Assembly (NCBI RefSeq): GCF_003932845.1 | Contig: NZ_RQZH01000002.1 | Location: 1-64,000, forward strand | Length of the DNA: 64,000 nt | Reading direction: 5' to 3' | Source: Prevotella sp. OH937_COT-195 | GTDB lineage: Bacteria; Bacteroidota; Bacteroidia; Bacteroidales; Bacteroidaceae | In this document: one piece after another, positions 34,212-44,093 of the stretch | Layout of the letters: each line of letters begins with the position of its first letter | Numbering within the stretch: the stretch's first letter is position 1 | The notes under the pieces: model-generated | Told to the model about the DNA's origin: nothing | Database searches by the model: none | The model's input: only the letters and a program-made list of their open reading frames with translations | Program-made: the position numbers and the translations under genes

Positions 34212-36497
34212 TTAATTAGTCTCGCTGACCTCTTTCAGTCCGTCAATCTTTTTCAGTCTGTTCATTATTGTGTGTACATCTTCGCGGTCGTGTACGCGAA
34301 GTTCCAACCTGCCTTCGAATATGCTTTCCTCACAGCATGCGGTGATTTTACGTACGCTGACGCCGAACTGCGATGACAGTACTTGTGTGACATCGTTAAG
34401 TATTCCGACACGGTCTATTCCTCTAATCTTTATTTCGGCCTCGAAGAACAGCACCTTACGCATCTTCCATTTTGCATCGAGGATACGGTTGCCGTAACTT
34501 GATTTCAGTTTCGATGCTACGAGACATGAGCGTTTGTGTATCTCAATGTGATTGTCGCTTGTGATGAAACCGAGAATGTCGTCTCCTGGAATTGAGTGGC
34601 AGCAATCTTTAAAGATATACTGCGATATGTTTTCGTCGGTTACGAATATGGGTTTCTTGCGGTTCATGTCCTTCGGCACGACAATCAGTGTGCCGTTGTT
34701 ACCGGCCTCCACTTGTTTCATAGCCGTTTTCCCCTTGCTTCCGAGGAACGGCACATATCTCCTCCAGCCGCTGCTTCCCTGCTTTTTTTTCTTGCCTTGC
34801 AGAACGTCAATGTCTTGTTCGCCGAGTATTATTTTCTTGTTCCCGAGTTCTTGGAATAGTGTTTCGTGTTTTTGTACCTCGTGCAGTTCGCATAGTTTGT
34901 CTAATACCGAAAGAGTAGGTTCCATGTCGTATCTCTTCAGGAATTCTGTCAATACCTTCTCACCTTTTTTCTGTATCTCACGCCCTTCGCGTCGCAGTAT
35001 GGAAAGAATTTTGTTCTTTGCCTTTGCCGTTTCCACAAAATTTATCCACTGCGGGTCAACGTGTTGAGAGTTGCTCGTAAGTATCTCTACTTGGTCTCCG
35101 CTTTGAAGTTTATGGCTGAGCGGAACTAATTTATGGTTTACCTTTGCCCCTATGCAGTGACTTCCGAGGAAAGTGTGTATCTGAAAAGCGAAATCGAGTG
35201 CGGTACATCCTGCCGGCATGGTCTTTATCTCACCTTTGGGAGTGAAGACGAATATTTCGGTTGCGAATAGATTCATCTTAATCGCGTCGAGGAAATCCAT
35301 TGCATTCGGTTGCGGGTTATCGAGAATTTCTTTTATTGTTCTCAACAGATCGTTTAACTCGCTCTCGTCTTCGGTATATTCTCCTCCTCCGTCTTTGTAT
35401 TTCCAGTGCGCCGCAAATCCCTGCTCTGCAATTTCGTTCATACGGTCGCTTCTTATCTGCACCTCTATCCATTGTCCCATTTTTGACATCAGTGTGACGT
35501 GCAGTGCCTGATATCCGTTTGCTTTCGGGTGGCTGAGCCAGTCGCGCAGTCGTCCCGGGTGCGCCTTGTATAGTTTGCTTATTGCAACGTATATGTTGAA
35601 ACATTCGTTTATTTCGTTTTCTCTTTTGTCCGGACTGAATATTATACGCACTGCGAGTATGTCGTATATTTCATCGAATGCCACATGTTTGGTCTGCATT
35701 TTGTTCCAGATGGAATATGGGCTTTTCACTCTTGCCTTTATCTCATGCTTTATGCCCATTTCCATGAGTTTCTCCCTTATCGGAGCCGTGAATTTCTCGA
35801 ACAGTTTGTCTCGTTTCACGCTGCTCATTTGGAGTTTGTTCATTATATACCGGTACTCTTCCGGATGTTCGAACTTAAAACTGAGATTTTCGAGTTCTGT
35901 CTTTATCTTGTTCAGTCCCAGTCGGTTGGCGAGTGGTGCGTATATGTACAGTGTTTCTCCTGCAATCTTGTATTGTTTGTTTGCCGGCTGACTTTCGAGT
36001 GTTCTCATGTTGTGCATGCGGTCGCATATCTTTATCAGTATAACCCTGATGTCGTCGCTCATGGTTAGCAGCAATTTCTTGAAATTCTCTGCCTGTGCCG
36101 ATGCTTGATCACCGAATATTCCGCCGGATATTTTTGTCAGACCGTCAACGATTTGTGCTATTTTTTTCCCGAAGATGTTCTCAATATCCTCTACCGTGTA
36201 GTCTGTATCTTCGACCACGTCGTGCAGTAGTGATGAGCAGATGCTCGTTGAGCCGAGTCCCATTTCCTCGCATGCTATGTGTGCCACGGCAATGGGGTGC
36301 ATTATGTAAGGTTCGCCAGACAGTCGGCGAACTCCTTTGTGTGCCTGTTTTGCGAAGTTGAATGCCTTGGTGATTATATCCACTTTCTTGCGGTGTCGCG
36401 ATGCGAGGTAACTGTCCAACAGTTTCCTGAACGCATCGTTCACGAGTTTCTCTTCCGCTTCTTCGCGTGTGATGTCTTTCTTGTCCTGCTCTTCCAT
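34212..36497 (-). CDS. rel: bifunctional (p)ppGpp synthetase/hydrolase
   Basis: 761 residues, domains in order: HD hydrolase (H53, H67, HD pair at 92-93 in LLHDVVEDT), RelA_SpoT synthetase (about 250-365, RVKSPYSIWNKMQTK), TGS (about 410-475, EIFVFTPKGEIKTMPAGCTA), helical/zinc-finger-like region, and a C-terminal ACT domain (from about 685, GIDRVGILNDVTQVLSSQFG). HD residues are intact, so both making and breaking of (p)ppGpp are expected. A 21-bp tandem duplication lies upstream. Confidence 0.95.
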   Translation of the reverse strand: MEEQDKKDITREEAEEKLVNDAFRKLLDSYLASRHRKKVDIITKAFNFAKQAHKGVRRLSGEPYIMHPIAVAHIACEEMGLGSTSICSSLLHDVVEDTDYTVEDIENIFGKKIAQIVDGLTKISGGIFGDQASAQAENFKKLLLTMSDDIRVILIKICDRMHNMRTLESQPANKQYKIAGETLYIYAPLANRLGLNKIKTELENLSFKFEHPEEYRYIMNKLQMSSVKRDKLFEKFTAPIREKLMEMGIKHEIKARVKSPYSIWNKMQTKHVAFDEIYDILAVRIIFSPDKRENEINECFNIYVAISKLYKAHPGRLRDWLSHPKANGYQALHVTLMSKMGQWIEVQIRSDRMNEIAEQGFAAHWKYKDGGGEYTEDESELNDLLRTIKEILDNPQPNAMDFLDAIKMNLFATEIFVFTPKGEIKTMPAGCTALDFAFQIHTFLGSHCIGAKVNHKLVPLSHKLQSGDQVEILTSNSQHVDPQWINFVETAKAKNKILSILRREGREIQKKGEKVLTEFLKRYDMEPTLSVLDKLCELHEVQKHETLFQELGNKKIILGEQDIDVLQGKKKKQGSSGWRRYVPFLGSKGKTAMKQVEAGNNGTLIVVPKDMNRKKPIFVTDENISQYIFKDCCHSIPGDDILGFITSDNHIEIHKRSCLVASKLKSSYGNRILDAKWKMRKVLFFEAEIKIRGIDRVGILNDVTQVLSSQFGVSVRKITACCEESIFEGRLELRVHDREDVHTIMNRLKKIDGLKEVSETN

Positions 36498-36559
36498 AGT
36501 ATCTTCTGTTTCTATCTTATGACGGTTAGTGTGAAGTTTTTGTTTTTCTATCGTACATA

Positions 36560-36601
36560 TATATAATATAAGGTATGAACTATATAATATAAGGTATGAA
36601 C
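36560..36601. repeat. 21-bp tandem duplication upstream of rel
   Basis: Two identical copies at 36560-36580 and 36581-36601 (start TATATAATATAAGGTATGAA, then C). They lie 63 bp before the rel ATG. Confidence 0.85.
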
Positions 36602-36645
36602 ATGCACCGGCTTTTGCATGTCCACACCTTTATATTTTCGGGTTT

Positions 36646-38157
36646 TTATTTCACCCTTATTTTCTTGCCGGCTCGTATGTTCGAGCCTTTTATTCCGTTA
36701 ATTTGCTGAAGTTTTTTTACGGTTGTTCCGTGTTTGCGAGCGAGTCCGGACAGAGTTTCGCCTTGTCGTATGGTAACACTCTGTGTTGTTTGACGGCGGC
36801 GTGTCGAGTTTTTCGAGCCTCTTTTGCCGTTTTTTCTGTGTTTCTTTGATGCTTTACCTTGTTCTTTTGCCGACGAGTAGCGGTTCTTTGTAATTTTTCC
36901 CCGACTGTTTCTGTAACTGTTCCTACCCTTGCCGTATGAGTTGCCGGTGCTTCCCGAGTATGATTTTCTCGTTGTGGTATATCCTTGTTGCGGTTCGGTG
37001 TACGATTTCCTCGTATATCCGTTGCTTGCCGTCTGTGACTGATACTGCCTCGGTTCGGTATAGGAGTACGAATCTGCATTGTCAGAGAAAGTGACGTTTG
37101 ACGACTGTGCATATATCTTTTGTTGATTATCGATGAACAACAGCACTGCTGCCGTTGGCATGCTGATAGCCGACGGTTCGCTGCTTCCGTTCACAATGTC
37201 TCGCCTGTACTGCGGGTTCAATGCTCTGAGTTGTTCGATTGAAATGTCGCAAAATTCCGAAATGGTTTTGAAACTCACATCACGGTCAACCATTACGGTG
37301 TCGGCTTTCTCGGGCAGTGTCGAGCGCATGGGACATATATTGTGTTCGCAGTAATAGTTCATCACATAGTTTGCTGCGATGAATGCCGGCACATAACCTC
37401 GTGTTTCGCGTGGCAGATATTGGTAAATTGTCCAATAGTCCTTGCTGCCTCCGGCTCGGTGTATTGCGCGGTTCACGTTTTCCGGTCCGCAGTTGTATGC
37501 TGCCAATGCGAGATGCCAGTCTCCGAAAACCTGGTACAGGTCGCTCAGCAGTTCGGCTGCGGCATACGAAGACTTGATGGGATCGCGTCGGTCATCGACG
37601 AGCGAGTTGATGCGCAGTCCGTAGCGTTTGCCCGGCTGAATCATAAACTGCCACAATCCGGCTGCCCCTGCGTGTGAAACGGCCGACGGGTTGAGCCCCG
37701 ACTCTACCACGGGCAGATACTTCATCTCGAGTGGAACACCGAAAGTTTCGAGTGCCTGTTCGAATATCGGTGTGTATAAATTCATCGCTGCTATCATATA
37801 TCCCACCGAACGACGTCCCGACTTGGTATATCGGTCGATGAATTTCCTTACAATCTCGTTGTAGGGCATCGGTATTACGTATGGCAGTCGGTTGAGTCGG
37901 TCGATGTATTCTTGCTCGCTGAACTCCGGGTCGCTGCTGCTCGTTATGCAGTTTTCGTCGTCTGCAAGGAACGTCTTGGAATAATACAGATTAAGCATGC
38001 TGTCCACCTCGAACGTCATTGCTTCGGGTATGTCTATCTCTTGTCGCTGTCCGTTGGCATCGGTAACAACGATTTCGTATTCATCGTCATATTGAGCGAA
38101 TGCTGAGAATGTGACGGTAAACATTGCGGCAATAGTAAAAAAAAGTCTTTTCTTCAT
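36646..38157 (-). CDS. lytic murein transglycosylase with LysM (MltD-like)
   Basis: 503 residues; signal peptide ends about FAQ (residue 22). SLT family 1 catalytic domain about 125-270 with catalytic E152 in PVVESGLNPSAVSHAGAAG and the AAYNCGPENVNRAI motif. A Ser/Tyr/Arg-rich linker of low complexity (about 365-450) is followed by one C-terminal LysM domain (VTIRQGETLSGLARKHGTTV). Cleaves peptidoglycan glycan strands. The gene sits with DUF5683, parB and parA in one leftward run. Confidence 0.92.
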   Translation of the reverse strand: MKKRLFFTIAAMFTVTFSAFAQYDDEYEIVVTDANGQRQEIDIPEAMTFEVDSMLNLYYSKTFLADDENCITSSSDPEFSEQEYIDRLNRLPYVIPMPYNEIVRKFIDRYTKSGRRSVGYMIAAMNLYTPIFEQALETFGVPLEMKYLPVVESGLNPSAVSHAGAAGLWQFMIQPGKRYGLRINSLVDDRRDPIKSSYAAAELLSDLYQVFGDWHLALAAYNCGPENVNRAIHRAGGSKDYWTIYQYLPRETRGYVPAFIAANYVMNYYCEHNICPMRSTLPEKADTVMVDRDVSFKTISEFCDISIEQLRALNPQYRRDIVNGSSEPSAISMPTAAVLLFIDNQQKIYAQSSNVTFSDNADSYSYTEPRQYQSQTASNGYTRKSYTEPQQGYTTTRKSYSGSTGNSYGKGRNSYRNSRGKITKNRYSSAKEQGKASKKHRKNGKRGSKNSTRRRQTTQSVTIRQGETLSGLARKHGTTVKKLQQINGIKGSNIRAGKKIRVK

Positions 38158-38194
38158 ATCTGTCGTTTATTTTATTATTTTCAAATGGTTAGTG

Positions 38195-38968
38195 TCAGAA
38201 AGTCAGCGAACAGTTAAGTCCTATCGCTGCCGACTTTAGCGGGTTCCCGTACCCGTTGCTTTTCATCACTGCCGGTTCGATTCTCATGCTCAAATCCGGT
38301 GATATGTCGAACTCCGACAGCGATGCATCTACGTATGCATCGATTACCGAGAGGGCATAAACGCCCACGAGAATGAAAAAACTAAGGTCGCGATAGCGGT
38401 GGTAATAGTCTTTTCTATTTTTGAAAAGGTTCTCGTATCTCGCCTTGTTTTCGGGAGTGATGGTAGCCCCAAGATGCAGAAACTTGTTGTAACTCTGGGT
38501 TTGCGGGTCGTTGTCTGTAAGATCAATGTATGCCTGCGAGTAGTCGTCATACATCATGTTGTTCCACCGCATGGCATATATGCAACCGATGAATCCACCA
38601 TACACAATTGGCAGTTTCCAGTATTTACGGTTGTATATCTGGCCTGCGCCGGGAAGCACGATAGACAGCCATAAGGCTTTCTTCGGTTCCGGTCGCCATT
38701 TTTCCCAATCTTTCTTTTCGCGCTTTGCCTTGTCCCTGTTGCGCCTTTCGGCGGCACGTGGAATTTTTTCTGTTGTTAAGGCAGTGTCTGCGATGACAAC
38801 CTCGTTGCCGTCTTCTGTCGCTGTTAACTCCATTTCCTGTTCGTTTGCAAAGTTGAAGATGAACGTGCTGTCGGTCTCCACCTGTGCTTTGGCATCGGTC
38901 GCGAAACATGCGACGGCCATAACCGCCGCCGCCACAATCCTGTATATATTGCTCGGCAGTGCTCTCAC
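38195..38968 (-). CDS. DUF5683 domain-containing protein
   Basis: 257 residues from a GTG at 38968, chosen because it lies nine bases after the parB stop and gives a good signal peptide (RALPSNIYRIVAAAVMAVAC then cleavage near AKA-Q). Longer frames to ATGs at 39010 or 39070 overlap parB and have no signal at the N-terminus. DUF5683 proteins are small envelope proteins with two or three hydrophobic segments; here IVLPGAGQIYNRKYWKLPIV and FFILVGVYALSVIDAYVDA. Function unknown. Confidence 0.75.
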   Translation of the reverse strand: MRALPSNIYRIVAAAVMAVACFATDAKAQVETDSTFIFNFANEQEMELTATEDGNEVVIADTALTTEKIPRAAERRNRDKAKREKKDWEKWRPEPKKALWLSIVLPGAGQIYNRKYWKLPIVYGGFIGCIYAMRWNNMMYDDYSQAYIDLTDNDPQTQSYNKFLHLGATITPENKARYENLFKNRKDYYHRYRDLSFFILVGVYALSVIDAYVDASLSEFDISPDLSMRIEPAVMKSNGYGNPLKSAAIGLNCSLTF

Positions 38969-38976
38969 GGCTGTTG

Positions 38977-39876
38977 CTATTTCATTTTGTCGAACACACT
39001 CATTATCCATTCCAATTCTTCTCCGTTGCCGAAAGGTATTGTTATCTTTCCTTTCCCGCCGGCAGAGCATGTCACTTCCACTTTGCTGTTGAAAAGTTCG
39101 GCCAGTTTGTCGCGCATCGGTGCATACTCTTCCGGCATCGATGTCTTTTTCCCCGACGTTACTTTCGCAGCCTCCTCTTCGCCGTTTCTCATCCGTTTGA
39201 CAAGACTTTCCACCTGTCTCACCGAGTATCCGTTCTTCTGAATGTCGCGGAACATTCGTATCTGCTGCGACGGACTGTCTATTGAAAGCAGTGCGCGTGC
39301 ATGCCCCATGTCAATCTCTTTCTTCTGAAGAGCCATCTGTACCTGTGCGGGCAGTTTCAGCAGTCGCAAATGGTTGGTTACGGCTGTGCGACTCTTTCCC
39401 ACTCGTTCTGCCACTTTCTCCTGTGTCATGCCGGTGTTTTCGAGCAAGTGCTGGTATGCAAGTGCAATCTCTATGGAGTTCAAATCTTCTCGTTGAATGT
39501 TCTCCACGAGTGCCATTTCCATTACATTCTCATCGCTCGTTGTGCGTATGTATGCCGGCAGAGCATGCAGCCCTGCCATTTGCGATGCCCTCCACCGTCG
39601 TTCGCCTGCAATTATCTGGTATCGCTCATCGCTCATTTTACGCAGCGTTATTGGACTTACGATGCCAATTTCCTTGATGCTCTGTGCCAATTCTTGCAGC
39701 GACTCTTGGTCGAAATCGCGTCGCGGTTGGTTTGGGTTTGCTTCAATCTGCGATGTGGGTACTTCGCATATTGTTGACGAGCCCTGCGTTCTTACCTCTT
39801 CGGTTGAGATAAGTGCGTCCAATCCTCTGCCAAGTGCGCTGTGCCCCGAGGCACTGTATTTTTTTCTTACTGCCAT
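38977..39876 (-). CDS. parB: chromosome partitioning protein ParB
   Basis: 299 residues: N-terminal CTPase/ParA-interacting region with LGRGLDALIST and the ParB box (INEIVPN-like QIEANPNQPRRDFD, GERRWRASQMAGL), then an HTH (EKVAERVGKSRTAVTNHLRL) and a C-terminal dimerisation helix. Two bases separate it from parA. I saw no parS-like palindrome in the neighbourhood, but a search is needed. Confidence 0.95.
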   Translation of the reverse strand: MAVRKKYSASGHSALGRGLDALISTEEVRTQGSSTICEVPTSQIEANPNQPRRDFDQESLQELAQSIKEIGIVSPITLRKMSDERYQIIAGERRWRASQMAGLHALPAYIRTTSDENVMEMALVENIQREDLNSIEIALAYQHLLENTGMTQEKVAERVGKSRTAVTNHLRLLKLPAQVQMALQKKEIDMGHARALLSIDSPSQQIRMFRDIQKNGYSVRQVESLVKRMRNGEEEAAKVTSGKKTSMPEEYAPMRDKLAELFNSKVEVTCSAGGKGKITIPFGNGEELEWIMSVFDKMK

Positions 39877-39878
39877 GA

Positions 39879-40640
39879 TTAATTCTTGTTTATTATTTCC
39901 TTTGCCAGCGCAAGGTGGTTTTTGGTTCCGGTGGATTCTGCGTCGTATAGAATAACGGGCAGACCGTGGCTCGGTGCTTCCGACAACTTCACGTTGCGTT
40001 GAATGACGGTTTTGAACACCAATTCCTGGAAATGTCGCTTAACCTCGTCGTATATCTGTCTTGCCAATCGGAGGCGACTGTCGTACATCGTGAGCAGGAA
40101 ACCCTCGATTTCCAACTGCGGATTAAGTTTGCTTTTTATAATTCTTATTGTATTCAAAAGTTTGCTTATTCCCTCTAGTGCAAAATATTCGCACTGCACC
40201 GGGATAATTACCGAGTCGGCGGCCGTGAGAGCATTTACCGTTATAAGTCCCAGCGACGGCGAGCAGTCTATGAGGATATAATCGTAATCATCCTTTATCG
40301 GGTCAAGAATTTTCTTTATTACACGTTCGCGTTGCGAAAGGTTGAGCATCTCTATCTCCGCCCCTACGAGGTCTATGTGACTCGGTATTATGTCGAGTGT
40401 CTCAATATCCGTGGTGTACATTGCATCGCGAACGTCGGCTCCGTCAATGATACATTCGTACAGCGAGCATTCCACCTCGTTGAGGTCAACACCCAGTCCG
40501 CTTGACGCATTTGCCTGAGGGTCTGCGTCAACGATGAGCACCTTTTTCTCGAGAGTGGCGAGCGATGCTGCCAGATTGATGCTTGTTGTGGTCTTGCCCA
40601 CGCCACCTTTCTGGTTGGCCAATGCTATGATTTTTCCCAT
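39879..40640 (-). CDS. parA: chromosome partitioning ATPase ParA (Soj)
   Basis: 253 residues from the ATG at 40640 (GKIIALANQKGGVGKTTTSI), with deviant Walker A KGGVGKTT, and LIDCSPSLGLITVNAL. A longer GTG-initiated frame to 40763 adds a basic stretch that is not conserved in ParA, so the short start is preferred. A -7 TATCTTTG lies at 40780-40787 on the minus strand, divergent from surE. Confidence 0.95.
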   Translation of the reverse strand: MGKIIALANQKGGVGKTTTSINLAASLATLEKKVLIVDADPQANASSGLGVDLNEVECSLYECIIDGADVRDAMYTTDIETLDIIPSHIDLVGAEIEMLNLSQRERVIKKILDPIKDDYDYILIDCSPSLGLITVNALTAADSVIIPVQCEYFALEGISKLLNTIRIIKSKLNPQLEIEGFLLTMYDSRLRLARQIYDEVKRHFQELVFKTVIQRNVKLSEAPSHGLPVILYDAESTGTKNHLALAKEIINKN

Positions 40641-40796
40641 TTCTTTTTTACTGTTCTTTTGTTTCCTAAATGACTTAAACGTCTTTGTTTTCCTTGGTAA
40701 TAATCCTCGGAAGGTTTCGTTGCCCGTGTCAAAAACAATCTTCTGACTTTTCACGAGCGTCACGTCCTAAAATATCTTGCAAAGATATATAAAAAA

Positions 40797-40827
40797 TTTG
40801 TAAAATGGTGTTTTTTTACTACTTTTG
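40797..40827 (+). promoter_or_regulatory. promoter of surE
   Basis: -33 TTTG 40797-40800 and -7 TACTTTTG 40820-40827, 19 bp apart. The upstream in-frame TTG at 40825 lies inside the -7 box and cannot be the start. Confidence 0.75.
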
Positions 40828-40848
40828 CACCGAAAGATTGATTTTTTT

Positions 40849-41622
40849 ATGAAAAATAACAGACCGTTAATACTTATTTCAAATGATGACGGCTATAGTT
40901 CGAAAGGACTCGCAAGCCTCGTGGAAATGATACGCGACATTGCCGAAATCGTTGTATGCGCTCCGGATTCGGCACGCTCGGGCTTCTCGTGCGCGTTCTC
41001 GGGAACATTGTCGCTGAGGCTCGAAAAGAGACACGAGGAGGAGGGCTTGCAGGTGTGGTCGTGCAACGGTACACCCGTTGACTGCGTGAAAATGGCACTC
41101 GGAAATATTCTGACACGCCGCCCCGACATGATTATAGGGGGCATAAACCATGGCGACAACGCCTCGGTAAACACTCATTATTCGGGTACGATGGGAGTAA
41201 CACTTGAGGGTTGCATGAAATATATCCCTTCGGTGGCATTCTCGCTGTGCGACCATGACTTGGATGCCGATTTCTCGTTGATGATTCCGGTGGTGCGCTA
41301 TGTCACCCAAAGGGTACTTGGAGAGGGGCTTCCCGCAGGTGTGTGTCTCAACATCAACTTCCCCGTAGTGAATAAATATAACGGAGTAAAGGTGTGCCGA
41401 ATGGCTAAGGGGACGTGGAATAATGAAACTGTTCGCTGTCTGCATCCGCGAGGTTACGAATATTTCTGGATGGTAGGCAGATATTCCAACGACGAGCCGG
41501 ATGCCGAGGATACCGACAGTTGGGCATTGCAGCATGGATATGTGGCGATAACACCTACGCAGATTGATGTTACCAACTATCCGATGATTGAGCGCATGGG
41601 TGAGTGGGATTTCCCTGTGTGA
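40849..41622 (+). CDS. surE: 5'/3'-nucleotidase SurE
   Basis: 257 residues from the ATG at 40849 (KNNRPLILISNDDGYSSKGL, the SurE N-terminus with the DD metal pair). PDSARSGFSCAFSG and IIGGINHGDNASVNTHYSGT are further hallmarks. Dephosphorylates nucleoside 5'/3' monophosphates; exopolyphosphatase activity in some. Followed by lpxB 68 bp later. Confidence 0.95.
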   Translation: MKNNRPLILISNDDGYSSKGLASLVEMIRDIAEIVVCAPDSARSGFSCAFSGTLSLRLEKRHEEEGLQVWSCNGTPVDCVKMALGNILTRRPDMIIGGINHGDNASVNTHYSGTMGVTLEGCMKYIPSVAFSLCDHDLDADFSLMIPVVRYVTQRVLGEGLPAGVCLNINFPVVNKYNGVKVCRMAKGTWNNETVRCLHPRGYEYFWMVGRYSNDEPDAEDTDSWALQHGYVAITPTQIDVTNYPMIERMGEWDFPV

Positions 41623-41690
41623 AGCACTCTGCAAGGATGCGGGAGCGGATTTAATACAGAGAATTTGACAAAACGGAATATACGCAGGCC

Positions 41691-42839
41691 ATGAAATACT
41701 ACATCATAGTGGGCGAGGCAAGCGGCGACCTGCATGCTTCGCATCTTATGCAGGCATTGAGCGACCGAGACCCGGAGGCTGATTTCCGCTTCCTCGGAGG
41801 CGACAACATGACAGGAGTGGGAGGGACGCGTGTGCGCCATTATCGCGACATGGCATACATGGGTTTCGTTCCGGTTTTGTTGCATCTGCCTGCAATAGCA
41901 ATGAACATGAAGAGATGCAGGCACGATGTGATCAACTGGAATCCGGATGTCTTGATTCTTGTCGATTACCCCGGATTCAACCTTGATATTGCGAAATATG
42001 TACGACGACATTCGGACATCCCAATATACTATTATATTGCACCGAAACTGTGGGCATGGAAAGAGTACAGGATAAAGAACATAAGGCGCGATGTGGATCA
42101 ACTGTTCTCGATACTGCCTTTCGAAAAGGATTTTTTCGAGGGCAGGCACAACTATCCGATACATTATGTGGGAAACCCGACGGCTGCCGAGGTTGGCAAA
42201 TTCCGAAGCCGATACGATGAGACTCCCGAAGGGTTCCGGGCAAGATACGACCTTGACAAGCGTCCGATCATAGCACTTTTGGCAGGTAGCAGAAAACAGG
42301 AGATAAAAGATAATCTCCCGATGATGTTGAAAGTGGCATGCGAGCATTCGCATGACTATCAATTGGTGCTCGCCGGTGCACCGGGCATAGACCGCGACTA
42401 TTATGACCGCTTTGTGTGCGATTGCCATGTTAAATTTGTTAATAATGACACGTTCGCACTCTTAATGCACGCAGATGCGGCATTGGTGACGAGCGGAACG
42501 GCAACACTCGAAACCGCACTTTTCCATGTACCGCAGGTGGTGTGCTACGAGACACCGTTGCATAAAATTATCGGCTGGTTGCGAAAGAAAGTCATAAAGG
42601 TGCCGTACGTGTCTCTCGTAAATCTTATTGCAGGCAGAGAAGTCGTTCCGGAACTTGTGGCCGACTCTTTTACGGAGGACAACCTTCGTGCCCGGTTGCA
42701 GTCAATACTGCCCGGCGGTGATGCCCGGGAAACAATGTTGAGCGGGTACGAGTACGTGGAAAACGTACTTGGTCAAAACAACGCACCCGAAGAGACAGCG
42801 CGTATAATGCTTTCATTGCTCCGAAAGAATACGCACTGA
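41691..42839 (+). CDS. lpxB: lipid-A-disaccharide synthase
   Basis: Glycosyltransferase of family 19, joining UDP-diacylglucosamine with lipid X in lipid A assembly at the inner membrane. 382 residues beginning YYIIVGEASGDLHASHLMQA, with PDVLILVDYPGFNLDIAKYV and LLAGSRKQEIKDNLP typical of LpxB. Supports a Gram-negative cell envelope. Confidence 0.95.
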   Translation: MKYYIIVGEASGDLHASHLMQALSDRDPEADFRFLGGDNMTGVGGTRVRHYRDMAYMGFVPVLLHLPAIAMNMKRCRHDVINWNPDVLILVDYPGFNLDIAKYVRRHSDIPIYYYIAPKLWAWKEYRIKNIRRDVDQLFSILPFEKDFFEGRHNYPIHYVGNPTAAEVGKFRSRYDETPEGFRARYDLDKRPIIALLAGSRKQEIKDNLPMMLKVACEHSHDYQLVLAGAPGIDRDYYDRFVCDCHVKFVNNDTFALLMHADAALVTSGTATLETALFHVPQVVCYETPLHKIIGWLRKKVIKVPYVSLVNLIAGREVVPELVADSFTEDNLRARLQSILPGGDARETMLSGYEYVENVLGQNNAPEETARIMLSLLRKNTH

Positions 42840-42934
42840 AAAAACGGGCATGCTCGTGTTCTCAATTCTTGTACATCACGCTCACTCATTCGGAATGACA
42901 TGTTACGTTTGGCATTTTACAATGTAACAATAAA

Positions 42935-42995
42935 CGATTTCGCCCGATTTGAAAACCAAAACAGGCGAATTTGCCATGCAATTCCGCCTGTTTTG
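42935..42995. repeat. 22-bp phased repeat array C
   Basis: Units start at 42935 (CGATTTCGCCCGATTTG), 42957 (CAAAACAGGCGAATTTG, reverse) and 42979 (CAATTCCGCCTGTTTTG), exactly 22 bp apart, with 5-bp linkers. Located between convergent lpxB and the flippase-like gene. A short inverted repeat TGTTAC/GTAACA precedes it at 42901-42929. Confidence 0.85.
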
Positions 42996-43014
42996 TTATT
43001 TTGCGACAAACGTG

Positions 43015-44031
43015 TCACTTGGCAGTTTCTTGTATGCCGGCAGTGATTTTTTTCTTAAACGACTGCATTGTCCAAGCATATATGCCGAGCAGTACCACCA
43101 ACATTGTTTGAAGCGTGTGTACGATTAGTACGAAATAGAGAGCCTGTCTGTCTGCAACGCCATACAGAATGAGCATTGTTTTCACTGCGAAATGCCACGA
43201 ACCGGCACCGTTGGGCGTTGGCACGATTACCGCAATCGAGCCGACGATGAACGTAACAAGAGCGCACGACATGCCGAGGCGGGCAGTGGCATCGAAACAG
43301 AAAAAGGTGAGATAGTAGTGTAGAAAATAACATCCCCATATCGCAAGCGTATAGAATGCAAACAGAGGCTTGTTGCGCACGCCGCGCAACGACATCACAC
43401 CCTGCCAAATGCCGCCGATGGTGGAGCGAACCTTATTATATATGCTCAGGCGGCGCAGCAGCAGGTGGAGCAAGACTGCCACTGCCACGGTGCATACGGC
43501 TGTTACGAGGTAACCTTCAAGTGAGAAATCGGATAGTATAGAGTCGATTCCCGTGCCGGTTTTCTCAAAAAATGTTCCGAACAAACCTATCTGCCACAGT
43601 AGCGTAAGTGAGGTAATGGCAAGTACGAGCAACGTGTCTATGGCACGCTCAGTGACAACGGTGCCAAGTGCTTTCGGGAACGACACTCCATCGTACTGCC
43701 GCAGTACTCCGCAGCGAGTGAATTCGCCGATGCGCGGTATCACGAGCGATGCCGCATAACTCATAAATATACTGTTGATGCAGGTAGACATGCGGGGATT
43801 CTCGCCAAGGGGTTTCAGTGACTGTTGCCACCGCCACCCGCGAAACATCTGTGCAAGCACTCCGAACGGCATCGACAGAATCATCCACGTCCAATCCATT
43901 TCGTGGAGCATCACGTCCTTTATGCTCCCGAAATCGAAATCGCGGTACATCCAATAGAGTATCGCCGCTCCCAATACTGCGGGCATTGCGATTTTTACCG
44001 CCCCCGACATGATTTTCTTTTGTTCTGCCAT
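43015..44031 (-). CDS. flippase-like membrane protein (LPG synthase TM / UPF0104)
   Basis: 338 residues from the ATG at 44031 (AEQKKIMSGAVKIAMPAVLG). About 7-8 transmembrane helices and the family pattern RGWRWQQSLKPLGENPRMST and GSIAVIVPTPNGAGSWHFAV. The family includes the membrane half of MprF and glycosyltransferase-partner flippases. The longer start (44049) overlaps the -7 box TACCTTTG (44047-44054), so it is not used. Convergent with lpxB. Lipid substrate unknown. Confidence 0.85.
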   Translation of the reverse strand: MAEQKKIMSGAVKIAMPAVLGAAILYWMYRDFDFGSIKDVMLHEMDWTWMILSMPFGVLAQMFRGWRWQQSLKPLGENPRMSTCINSIFMSYAASLVIPRIGEFTRCGVLRQYDGVSFPKALGTVVTERAIDTLLVLAITSLTLLWQIGLFGTFFEKTGTGIDSILSDFSLEGYLVTAVCTVAVAVLLHLLLRRLSIYNKVRSTIGGIWQGVMSLRGVRNKPLFAFYTLAIWGCYFLHYYLTFFCFDATARLGMSCALVTFIVGSIAVIVPTPNGAGSWHFAVKTMLILYGVADRQALYFVLIVHTLQTMLVVLLGIYAWTMQSFKKKITAGIQETAK

Positions 44032-44093
44032 ATCCGTATCCGCGTGCAAAGGTAGCGCAAATCAACGGAATACGGAAATTTGTGGTTAAAAGA

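Noticed and set aside
40641..40763. 41-residue N-terminal extension of ParA
   Set aside because: ParA proteins start directly at the Walker A strand; the extension is basic and starts at GTG.
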